64,000 bases of DNA, taken from Eutrophovita sp913057845. Its GTDB lineage: Bacteria > Pseudomonadota > Gammaproteobacteria > Burkholderiales > Eutrophovitaceae. The notes below the pieces were generated by a model, which saw nothing but the letters and a program-made list of their open reading frames with translations, did not search any database and was not told where the DNA came from. The translations under genes and the position numbers were made by a program. This document shows, one piece after another, positions 1 to 7,551 of this stretch (position 1 is its first letter; every line of letters starts with the position of its first letter). The DNA lies in NCBI GenBank assembly GCA_963925895.1, contig CAWUVH010000007.1, forward strand, positions 198,687-262,686, written 5' to 3'.

Positions 1-792
1 ATTGATCGTATTACGAACAACCAAGGTCATGGCGTGCTGCGTTTTGGTCGATCTGCAGTCCATTGTAGTTTATTAGAGGCGGTTGCTCATGGGCATGATC
101 TAAATTTGAAGCCGATACATTTGGTTATTGGGCATAACTTTATATTCACCATGTGTGACGGGCACTCGGATGTAATTGCGGAAGTTTGTGATTCGTATGA
201 AGAAGATTTTTATCAACGAGCTCAGTCGGGAGGCTTCTTATTGTTCGAGCTGGTTGATTCGTTAATTTTTGATTATCGTCAAACTCTTGGTGAATTGGCG
301 CTAGACGTAGAAGTTATGCAAGCACGACTCATTCAAAACAAAGATGATCAGGCTATATTTAACGATTTCTCAATTCTATCGGCATCTTTACTGCAGTTCC
401 GAAATGCAGTTGCTGCCGCTCGGGAGTCAGTTGATGGTCTTTCTAATCGACGTTCTCCTTTTATTCAAGAATCCGCCCAACCTTTCTTGGAGCGACAAGC
501 GTTGCCGCTTGATCGGCTTGCTGGCGATGCAACCACCTCGCGGGCGATCTTGTCGGAGACGCTGAATCTCTACATGGGGATGACGAGTCATAAGACGAAT
601 CTAGTCATTAACCGATTAGTGATTATTAGCATGGTTTTTTTGCCTCTGAATTTTTTTGCAGCAGTTTATGGAATGAATTTTAAATATATTCCCGAGTTCG
701 AGTGGCGTTACGGATATCCTGCATTCTGGTGTTTGGCGATTACTCTAGTAAGTGGCATGTTTTTGGTGTTCAAGCGAAAAAAATGGATATGA
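1..792 (+). CDS. CorA-family divalent metal transporter, 5'-truncated by window edge
   Basis: The frame is open from base 1, so the N-terminus lies outside the window; 263 residues are visible. The C-terminal part carries the CorA hallmark: a long acidic and helical cytoplasmic stretch, then TM1 ending in Tyr-Gly-Met-Asn (GMN at visible residues 224-226), a short periplasmic loop with PEFEW, and TM2 followed by the positively charged tail KRKKWI. CorA proteins form homopentameric inner-membrane channels for Mg2+ or other divalent ions, with GMN as the selectivity filter. The family could also include a ZntB-like zinc transporter, which this fragment cannot exclude. A GTG at 34 is in frame but is probably not the true start. 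Confidence 0.9.
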   Translation: MDRITNNQGHGVLRFGRSAVHCSLLEAVAHGHDLNLKPIHLVIGHNFIFTMCDGHSDVIAEVCDSYEEDFYQRAQSGGFLLFELVDSLIFDYRQTLGELALDVEVMQARLIQNKDDQAIFNDFSILSASLLQFRNAVAAARESVDGLSNRRSPFIQESAQPFLERQALPLDRLAGDATTSRAILSETLNLYMGMTSHKTNLVINRLVIISMVFLPLNFFAAVYGMNFKYIPEFEWRYGYPAFWCLAITLVSGMFLVFKRKKWI

Positions 793-888
793 ATGTGTTG
801 GATGTGTGCTGACTAGTTTCAGCGATCCTGAACGCGAGATACTATAATGATCCAATTAAGTAGAACGTAACTTTGACGACTATTCCCT

Positions 889-2196
889 TTGAGTAATTTT
901 TCTCCTTCATTATCTGAAAGAAGTTTGAGCGCTATTTGGCATCCCTGTAGTCAAATGGAGCGATTGCAATCGTGCCCACCGCTTGCGATTCGCTCCGGTC
1001 ATGACGGGTGGCTTGTTGATGAATCCGGTCGTCGATACTTTGATGCCATCAGTTCGTGGTGGGTCAATATTTTGGGGCATACAAATCAGCGCATCACCGC
1101 AGCGATCATTGAGCAGGCAAATCGGCTCTCACACGTGATGTTGGGCGGTTGTACGCATGAGCCTGCGGTTAGACTTGCTGAGCGTTTGGCCGCAAGGACC
1201 AACCATCAATTAGGCCATGTTTTTTTTGCATCTGATGGGTCGAGTGCAGTTGAGATAGCATTGAAGCAATGTTTTCATGCAAAGGCGATGCAGGGGAAGG
1301 GATCTAAGACCCGGTTTGCCTGTTTGCGTAATAGTTATCATGGCGAAACCATCGGTGCGTTATCTGTTACTGACGTACCGTTATTCCAAAATGCGTATCG
1401 TGCGTTATTGACCGATACGCTCATTGTTGAGTCGCCGGATAGTCGGGATGGTAATGAAGGTGCAGCGCTCAAGGCGTTATCCAATTTACTGGATGAACGG
1501 GGTGATGAGATCGCAGCTTTGGTGATTGAGCCGCGCGTTCAGTGTGGCGGGGGTATGTCCATGCACTCATCAGAATATTTGCGTAAGGTCAGACAGATGA
1601 CTCGTCAGCACGATGTCTATCTGATCGCTGATGAAATTGCTGTTGGGTGCGGCAGGACGGGCACTTTTTTCGCTTGGGAACAGGTGAGTGAAACGGATTG
1701 GCCTGACATTGTTTTACTTTCGAAAGGAATAACGGGTGGAAATTTGCCCCTATCGGTCGTGCTCAGTTCAGAGGAAATTTTTCAGTGTTTTCTGAGTGAC
1801 GACTTCACAAAAGGATTTCTGCATTCGCACTCGTATACGGGGAACCCATTAGCCTGTGCCGCAGCTAATGCCGTGCTTGATCATTTCGACGAAGGATTGA
1901 CTGATGCCATAGCGCAGCAAGCGCAATATCTATCTCAGGCATTTGATCGCTTCAATGGGGACTCTCGTGTCTCACCGGTCAGGCAGTGCGGTATGATTCT
2001 CGCCTTCGAGGTCAATAATCCAGGTAACAATTTTGCGGAACGTTTTCATATGGAGGGCCGTGCCCATGAGCTTTTGATTAGGCCCATCGGGAATACGGTG
2101 TACCTGATACCGCCTTATGTGCTCAATCAGGAATTAGCTGAATTTCTGGCGAATGCTGTAGATCAGTGCCTCGATAAAGTATTGAGCGGATGCTGA
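889..2196 (+). CDS. bioA: Adenosylmethionine-8-amino-7-oxononanoate aminotransferase
   Basis: A 435-residue fold-type I PLP aminotransferase that makes 7,8-diaminopelargonate from 8-amino-7-oxononanoate using S-adenosylmethionine. The N-terminal IWHPCSQM matches the BioA-specific HPxTQM motif, SSWWVNILGH follows, and the PLP lysine is Lys279 in LLSKGITGG. The start must be the TTG at 889: an in-frame stop lies at 874-876, no ATG or GTG occurs before the conserved Trp-His-Pro, and the length fits the family. It is the first gene of bioA-bioF-bioD and overlaps bioF by 7 bases, which suggests translational coupling. bioB and bioC are not in the window. Confidence 0.95.
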   Translation: MSNFSPSLSERSLSAIWHPCSQMERLQSCPPLAIRSGHDGWLVDESGRRYFDAISSWWVNILGHTNQRITAAIIEQANRLSHVMLGGCTHEPAVRLAERLAARTNHQLGHVFFASDGSSAVEIALKQCFHAKAMQGKGSKTRFACLRNSYHGETIGALSVTDVPLFQNAYRALLTDTLIVESPDSRDGNEGAALKALSNLLDERGDEIAALVIEPRVQCGGGMSMHSSEYLRKVRQMTRQHDVYLIADEIAVGCGRTGTFFAWEQVSETDWPDIVLLSKGITGGNLPLSVVLSSEEIFQCFLSDDFTKGFLHSHSYTGNPLACAAANAVLDHFDEGLTDAIAQQAQYLSQAFDRFNGDSRVSPVRQCGMILAFEVNNPGNNFAERFHMEGRAHELLIRPIGNTVYLIPPYVLNQELAEFLANAVDQCLDKVLSGC

Positions 2197-3410
2197 TCAA
2201 AAAATTACAAGACAAGATGGACGTGCTCGCACAATCGGATTTGTTGCGGCACAAATGGATTGCTCAGTCACAAACGGGAACGCAGCAGATACTCCTTAAT
2301 TCCATCCAAACCAATCCAAGTAAGCAGACGCTATTTTGTTCTAATGATTATCTGGGTTTTGCGAGTCATCCTGACATCTTGTGCGCGTTGAAGGATGGGG
2401 TTGACCGCTGGGGTGGTGGTTCAGGGGCATCTCACTTAATCAGTGGTCATATGGCTCCCCATGAAGAGCTCGAAGTGACACTCAGTCAATTGTTCGCGCG
2501 TTTAATACCCGACAATCGTTGCCTTACTTTTTCAACCGGCTATATGGCGAATCTGGCTGTGATGACTGTTTTGGGGGATGCGGACTCTGAAATTTTTTCT
2601 GACGAACTCAATCATGCATCTTTAATTGATGGGATTAGGCTTTGTAAGGGTAAGGTTAATATTTATAAGCATCGTGATTATGATGCGCTCGCTCAACTGT
2701 TAGATAAAAGTACTGCGGATGTCCGGTTGATTGTCACTGATGGGGTATTCAGTATGGACGGTGATCGCGCGAGTGTGGATGTATTGCAAAAATTAGCCCA
2801 AAAGTATGACGCGTGGGTCGTTGTGGATGATGCACATGGTTACGGTGTTATTGGGGATGAGGGTTTAGGTAGCCTTGAGGTTGAGCAATCAATCAACGGC
2901 CGTGTGATCCTTGTTGGAACACTGGGCAAGTCTGCTGGGCTATCGGGGGCTTTTGTTATCGCTCACCAAACAATTATCGATTATATTTTTCAGACGGCTA
3001 GAACTTACATTTACACGACGGCACCGCTGCCTGCTATTTCCTATGCATTGTTAAAGTCCCTTGATTTAATGCATGGTGATGAGGGGCGACAACGTAGAGG
3101 TCATTTGCGGGTACTCGAGCAACATCTCCGATGCGGCTTGTCTGACCTGCTTGGTGAATATTCCAATGCTGGATTGAGTATCTCAGATTCTGTCTCTCCA
3201 ATTCAAGCTGTCATTGTTGGTGAGTCGCAGCGCGCTATCGGTCTGTCGGATGGGTTGAATGAATTAGGGTTTCGGGTGCCTGGCATACGGCCACCCACGG
3301 TCCCAATTGGAACGTCGCGTATTAGAGTGACGCTGTCGGCAGATCATTCTATTAATGATGTTGATCGTTTGATGGATGCCTTCCGCATACTTTTTAACAA
3401 AAGAATCTGA
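2190..3410 (+). CDS. bioF: 8-amino-7-oxononanoate synthase
   Basis: A 406-residue alpha-oxoamine synthase that condenses pimeloyl-ACP (or CoA) with alanine in biotin synthesis. Family signatures are present in order: CSNDYLGFASHP near residue 47, GSGASHLISGH near 87, the DDAHGYGVIG aspartate/histidine motif, and the PLP lysine Lys247 in GTLGKSAGLSG. The ATG start lies inside the 3' end of bioA in another frame, as in a coupled operon. An extra 20 or so residues at the N-terminus resemble ordinary family variation. Related glycine C-acetyltransferases share the fold, but the bio operon context settles the assignment. Confidence 0.94.
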   Translation: MLIKKLQDKMDVLAQSDLLRHKWIAQSQTGTQQILLNSIQTNPSKQTLFCSNDYLGFASHPDILCALKDGVDRWGGGSGASHLISGHMAPHEELEVTLSQLFARLIPDNRCLTFSTGYMANLAVMTVLGDADSEIFSDELNHASLIDGIRLCKGKVNIYKHRDYDALAQLLDKSTADVRLIVTDGVFSMDGDRASVDVLQKLAQKYDAWVVVDDAHGYGVIGDEGLGSLEVEQSINGRVILVGTLGKSAGLSGAFVIAHQTIIDYIFQTARTYIYTTAPLPAISYALLKSLDLMHGDEGRQRRGHLRVLEQHLRCGLSDLLGEYSNAGLSISDSVSPIQAVIVGESQRAIGLSDGLNELGFRVPGIRPPTVPIGTSRIRVTLSADHSINDVDRLMDAFRILFNKRI

Positions 3411-3412
3411 GT

Positions 3413-4090
3413 ATGCAGTATTTTGTGACCGGCACTGATACCGAGATCGGAAAAACTACGATAACAGTGGGTTTAGTGTCCGCTGTAGTAAAAGCCGGTC
3501 ATACTTGTGTGGGTCTTAAGCCGATAGCTGCGGGTCAGGATTACGTGGATGGCGTTTGGGTTAACGAGGATGTCTTACGTTTGAGTCAAGTTTGTGATCC
3601 GCCGATCAGTATTGATCAGGTAAGCAGTTATCAGTTTCGTACACCCTGTGCGCCTGAGATTGCAGCAAGTCTAGAGCAAAAAGTAATCGATAAAAATATC
3701 GTGATGAAGCATCTTCGTGCGTCGATTAGTCACGCGCAATATGCTTTTGTTGAAGGGGTGGGGGGCTTTAACATACCGCTGAGTTCGAGTTGGACGACTG
3801 CTGACTTAGCGGCTGAGTTAAATTTTCCGATCATTTTGGTTATTGGAATGAGACTTGGGTGCGTGAATCATGCGATGTTGACGCGTGAGGCAATTGATCG
3901 TCGAGGATTAAATTTTGCTGGTTGGGTGGCTAACTTCGTTGACCCAAATTTTTCTTTTCCAGAAGAAAATTTTAAGACGTTGAAGGAGCAGTTAGGCGGA
4001 TCGTGTCTTGGTAGAGTCCCTTTCATTTTTGATGCGCGACAGGATATAGCGCCTGATGTATTCCAGTTGGATAGGCTACTTGTGGGTTGA
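3413..4090 (+). CDS. bioD: Dethiobiotin synthetase
   Basis: A 225-residue P-loop ATPase that carboxylates 7,8-diaminopelargonate and closes the ureido ring to give dethiobiotin. The N-terminal Walker A GTDTEIGKT (residues 7-15) is the BioD signature; VEGVGGFNIPL in the middle is the conserved VEGAGG motif, and Lys/Asp residues of the substrate pocket follow (KPIAAGQ). It starts 2 bases after the bioF stop and ends the bio operon. I see no clear hairpin terminator behind it; the next feature is a tRNA on the opposite strand about 45 bases away. Confidence 0.95.
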   Translation: MQYFVTGTDTEIGKTTITVGLVSAVVKAGHTCVGLKPIAAGQDYVDGVWVNEDVLRLSQVCDPPISIDQVSSYQFRTPCAPEIAASLEQKVIDKNIVMKHLRASISHAQYAFVEGVGGFNIPLSSSWTTADLAAELNFPIILVIGMRLGCVNHAMLTREAIDRRGLNFAGWVANFVDPNFSFPEENFKTLKEQLGGSCLGRVPFIFDARQDIAPDVFQLDRLLVG

Positions 4091-4135
4091 GTGGTGCTCT
4101 GGTGGTTAGAGGATAGTGATAGAGTTTACAATCAG

Positions 4136-4211
4136 TGGCGCCCCGGAGACGAATCGAACGTCCGACCTACCCCTTAGGAGGGGGTTGCTCTATCCCCTGA
4201 GCTACCGGGGC
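4136..4211 (-). tRNA. tRNA-Arg (anticodon CCU)
   Basis: Read on the minus strand, 76 nt fold as a full cloverleaf. The acceptor stem GCCCCGG pairs perfectly with CCGGGGC, the discriminator is G, and CCA is encoded. The D stem is GCUC/GAGC, the anticodon stem ACCCC/GGGGU closes the loop CUCCUAA, and the T stem GGACG/CGUCU closes UUCGAUU. The anticodon CCU reads the rare arginine codon AGG. A mutated copy of this gene lies about 3.2 kb away at 7342-7416. No other tRNA is adjacent. Confidence 0.95.
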
Positions 4212-4474
4212 GCAGAATCCAATACCAATGAATCAATACTTTATGGTACCGAAGGCGTTATTCTAACAGGCTGTAAGCTCACCATCTGCTGTACTAGTGG
4301 ATAAAAAACGCATAAAAACTTAAGTGTGATAATTGAGTGGCATTCATAGGTGAATCAGGGCAGTTTGGGGTTTTGCAAGTTACAGAAAAGTGTTGAGTAT
4401 CTGGAGAGGTAGAGGAAAAGGCTATTGAGTTAGATTTCAATATATAACGCAAACTTGTATTCAAAAGGGCTGAA

Positions 4475-4999
4475 ATGGATTTTAAGGTAAATTTTGAGGA
4501 TGACCGAATCCAAATAAAGCTGTTGCAGCAAGAAGAATTTAATGATTTGTATGCAATTGCGAAAGACCCGAAGATATGGGAGCAGCATCCTGAGAATGAC
4601 AGATGGAAAAAAGAAAAATTTTCCATATTTTTTAAAAATGGAATAGAAAATGAATTTGGAATTTACAAGATAATTGATAAGAAAAAAAATAGACTGATTG
4701 GGTCAAGTAGATTTTATTCTTTTGACCAAAGAGACAAAGCCATACGACTTGGATTTACTTTCATTATTACGGAATATTGGGGGACGACGATTAATTTTAG
4801 AATCAAAAAATTAATGATAGATCATGCCTTTAAACATGTAGATAAAATTTATTTTGATATAGGTGAAAATAACTTTCGTTCAAGGAGAGCCGTAGAGAAG
4901 TTAGGGGCGAATTTCTGTGATTTTAGTGCAGAAGGAATGGTAGTTTATAAGTTAGATAAGTTAGGCTTTTTGCAATCCGAAAAACCAGTATTAAGTTAA
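4475..4999 (+). CDS. GNAT-family N-acetyltransferase (RimJ/RimL-like)
   Basis: A 174-residue protein with the layout of Acetyltransf_3 GNAT proteins: an N-terminal ligand-binding part with a DPKIWEQHP segment (about residues 30-40), a central strand pair carrying IGSSRFYSFD, and a C-terminal acetyl-CoA motif ending in ENNFRSRRAVEKLGA (about 128-142), the typical Asn-x-x-S-x-R-x-x-EKLGF helix. Relatives acetylate N-terminal amines of ribosomal proteins or small molecules; the substrate here is unknown. The gene is clearly more AT- and lysine-rich than its neighbours, is not in an operon, and lies between two tRNA-Arg copies, which together suggest horizontal acquisition. Confidence 0.85.
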   Translation: MDFKVNFEDDRIQIKLLQQEEFNDLYAIAKDPKIWEQHPENDRWKKEKFSIFFKNGIENEFGIYKIIDKKKNRLIGSSRFYSFDQRDKAIRLGFTFIITEYWGTTINFRIKKLMIDHAFKHVDKIYFDIGENNFRSRRAVEKLGANFCDFSAEGMVVYKLDKLGFLQSEKPVLS

Positions 5000-5318
5000 T
5001 ACCATAACGTTTAAGTATTCTTTTTTGTATCTGCTCGGGTATAAAACGCACACCCATGTAGACCATCCCCTGGGGTGTTTAGGGTTGAAATAGAGGGTAT
5101 AAATTGGTTATGCAGGCATGTTACACACGCCGAAATCATGGCTTTTTAACAAATTGATTTATATAGATTAAATCCATTTAAAATAGGATGGCGGAGAGTG
5201 ACCTCAACCCCTCCAATCACAACTTCAATTTGAAATTCTAGCATTGGTTTCTTAGTCAGGGTTTCCATGACGAACTCTACTTGTCTGGGTGCAAGGTGCT
5301 TGAATTTTTGTCATGTGG
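5000..5318. other. Intergenic spacer between the GNAT gene and uup
   Basis: The two flanking genes converge here. The stretch is AT-rich with short poly-T runs. I see no convincing open frame, no strong hairpin with a T tail and no repeat shared with neighbouring regions. Confidence 0.5.
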
Positions 5319-7208
5319 CTATCGACTTTGCTCTAAGGTTTCCCATGCAGCATAGGCAGCAGAAAGTTCAATTTTGATGGTCGCGGTCCTCTTGAGTGTC
5401 TGTTCGACCTTACCAATTTCTGAGGCATAGAAGATTGGGTCAGAGATTAGTGTTTCCAAAGTAGTTTGTTCTGTTTCCAAGGTTTCTATGAGGGCGAGTG
5501 CCTTCTCAAGTGCTAGTTTTTCTTTATTGGATAAGGATCGCTTTGCAGCTTGCGTGGCTACAGGGGTAGCTTTATTTTTGTGCTTATTATTTGGGGTTTC
5601 TGGAGTAACGTCTACGTCTAGCAACTTGCCCCCATGCTGCACCCAGTCGCTATACCCACCTACATATTCCTCCACATTTCCATCATTCTCGAAAACCATG
5701 ACTGAGGTGACAACATTGTCCATAAATTTTCGGTCATGGCTCACTAGCAGAACTGTACCCTTGAAGTTAGAAAGCATTTCTTCAAGTAATTCTAGAGTTT
5801 CAATATCTAAGTCGTTAGTCGGTTCGTCTAGGACAAGAACGTTGGCTGGTCTACTAAAAACTTTGGCAAGTATGGCGCGATTTTGTTCGCCACCAGACAG
5901 GGCCTTGGCGGGTGTTCTCACTCTGTCTGGCGTGAATAGAAAGTCGCCGAGATAGCTGATGGCATGCTTTCGTTTACCATCTATTTCGATGAACTCTTGT
6001 CCATCGCAGACATTATCAATCAGGTTTTTCTCCATATCTAGGTGTTCGCGTAATTGATCGAAATACGCTACCTCTAGTTTGCTGCCAAGCTTAACTTCGC
6101 CTTCAGTAGGAGCGAGCTGACCGAGTATTATTTTAATTAGTGTTGATTTGCCTGCCCCATTTGCACCTACAATGCCGATGCGATCGCCGCGCATAATCGA
6201 GGAGGAGAAGTCTTGAATGATCTTTCTATCTCCGAAGGTATGACTAATGTTCTTCAACTCGGCCACGATTTTCCCAGAGCGCTCCGCAATATCAAGTTTA
6301 AGGTTAGCCTTGCCCTGTAGCTCCCTTCGCTCAGTTCGTTCTTTGCGCATGGATTCGAGTGCCCTCACTCGGCCCTCATTGCGAGTGCGACGCGCCTTGA
6401 TTCCTTGACGAATCCATACTTCCTCTTCGGCAAGTTTCTTGTCGAACAGCTTGTTGAGATTTTGTTCAGCCGCGAACTGCTCCTCACGATAACGAAGAAA
6501 ACGATCGAAATCCCCCTCAAACTGATAGAGTGAGCCGCGATCAAGCTCGACAATTTTGTTGGCTACATTTTGTAAAAAGCTACGATCGTGGGTGATTAGC
6601 ATGAGCGCGCCACGGTAGTCTAATAGCTGCTTTTCTAGCCATTCGATAGCCGGAATATCAAGATGGTTAGTCGGTTCATCTAGTAATAGTAGTTCCGGTT
6701 CGCACACAAGGGCGCGGGCCAATGCAACTCGTTTACGCCAGCCACCGGAGAGCTCCGACATGCGCTTCTCCTGCGGGAGTTGTAGCTGAGTGATCACAGT
6801 GTCGACCTTCTGGCTAAGGCTCCAGCCGTCTTTCGCTTCGAGCTCTCCCTGTACGCGCTCGAGTTCGTCACTGTTGTTGGTGTCATAGTGGAACGTAAGG
6901 TGGTGGTAACGCTTTAGGAGCGCACCAACTTCTGCGAGTCCATCAGCCACAAAATCATAAACTGTCTGTTCGTCGGCAATAGGAAGGTTTTGTTCCAGCC
7001 ACGCGACTTCAACCCCGGGCCGTAACCAACGCTCGCCTCCATCAGGAGAGATCACACCGGCGACTAGCTTCATTAGCGTTGTTTTTCCAGCGCCATTTCT
7101 CCCGAGTAATCCGATGCGCGAGCCGCGCTTAATCCCAAAATTGACTTCGTCTAAAAGTATATGCGTACCGAAGTTGATCGATAGCTTGTCAAGTCTAATT
7201 AAGGGCAT
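5319..7208 (-). CDS. uup: ABC-F family ATPase Uup
   Basis: A 629-residue soluble protein with two ABC ATPase domains in one chain and no membrane domain. Domain 1 has Walker A GRNGAGKTT (about residue 37) and signature LSGGWRKR; domain 2 has Walker A GANGAGKST (about 350) and signature LSGGEQNR. Each is followed by a Walker B ending in LLLDEPTNHLD or LVLDEPTNDLD. A basic linker lies between them, and the charged last 80 or so residues form the coiled-coil C-terminal domain typical of Uup. Family members bind ribosomes or branched DNA; E. coli Uup limits precise excision of transposons. It is transcribed alone, and its 5' side contains the decayed tRNA copy. Confidence 0.93.
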   Translation of the reverse strand: MPLIRLDKLSINFGTHILLDEVNFGIKRGSRIGLLGRNGAGKTTLMKLVAGVISPDGGERWLRPGVEVAWLEQNLPIADEQTVYDFVADGLAEVGALLKRYHHLTFHYDTNNSDELERVQGELEAKDGWSLSQKVDTVITQLQLPQEKRMSELSGGWRKRVALARALVCEPELLLLDEPTNHLDIPAIEWLEKQLLDYRGALMLITHDRSFLQNVANKIVELDRGSLYQFEGDFDRFLRYREEQFAAEQNLNKLFDKKLAEEEVWIRQGIKARRTRNEGRVRALESMRKERTERRELQGKANLKLDIAERSGKIVAELKNISHTFGDRKIIQDFSSSIMRGDRIGIVGANGAGKSTLIKIILGQLAPTEGEVKLGSKLEVAYFDQLREHLDMEKNLIDNVCDGQEFIEIDGKRKHAISYLGDFLFTPDRVRTPAKALSGGEQNRAILAKVFSRPANVLVLDEPTNDLDIETLELLEEMLSNFKGTVLLVSHDRKFMDNVVTSVMVFENDGNVEEYVGGYSDWVQHGGKLLDVDVTPETPNNKHKNKATPVATQAAKRSLSNKEKLALEKALALIETLETEQTTLETLISDPIFYASEIGKVEQTLKRTATIKIELSAAYAAWETLEQSR

Positions 7209-7273
7209 TGGTCGGCATTTAAATAGGTGGTGAGTTGGGGACGCATTCTATCCTGTCTGATGAAATCTGTGGC

Positions 7274-7310
7274 ATTGCATAAAAATTGCATAAAACGGGA
7301 CTAGCTAGTC
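7274..7310. repeat. Tandem 11-bp repeat and 12-bp palindrome
   Basis: ATTGCATAAAA occurs twice back to back at 7274-7284 and 7285-7295, followed 3 bases later by the perfect palindrome GACTAGCTAGTC at 7299-7310. They lie between the uup start and the decayed tRNA-Arg copy. A loosely similar CGCATAAAAAC string occurs near 4310, beyond the intact tRNA. Their role is unknown; they may be promoter or operator elements for uup or traces of an old integration site. Confidence 0.4.
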
Positions 7311-7341
7311 AGGCGTTTTGATCGTAAGGCTTTGAAGCCTA

Positions 7342-7416
7342 TGAGGAACCGGAGACGAATCGAACGTCAGACCTAGCCCTTAGGAGGGGGTTGCCTATCC
7401 CCTGAGCTACTGGGGC
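7342..7416 (-). pseudogene. Decayed copy of tRNA-Arg (CCU)
   Basis: About 75 nt align almost end to end with the intact tRNA at 4136-4211, including the CCU anticodon loop and the T loop. The copy cannot fold properly: the 5' acceptor GCCCCAG faces CCGGTTC with three mismatches, one base is deleted in the D stem (GAGC becomes GGC), one anticodon-stem pair is lost, and the CCA end reads TCA. It has the same orientation as the intact gene. A functional tRNA is very unlikely. Confidence 0.85.
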
Positions 7417-7551
7417 GCAGACGTTATTTCCAAGCCCACCTTGCTGAAAGAGTTACAATACAGTCCTGAACTCTTAATGACTCTTTAGAATTAGACGTCT
7501 AAATTGAGTTACTTTCCTGATGCAATAATGCAACCTAATCGAATGGTTTGA

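Noticed and set aside
4116..4304. A 62-codon plus-strand frame across the tRNA-Arg gene
   Set aside because: It is the antisense reading of a well-folded tRNA and has no ribosome site or family match.
4294..4626. A 110-codon minus-strand frame
   Set aside because: It overlaps the GNAT gene and is rich in Ser, Phe and Cys in a way typical of an antisense reading.
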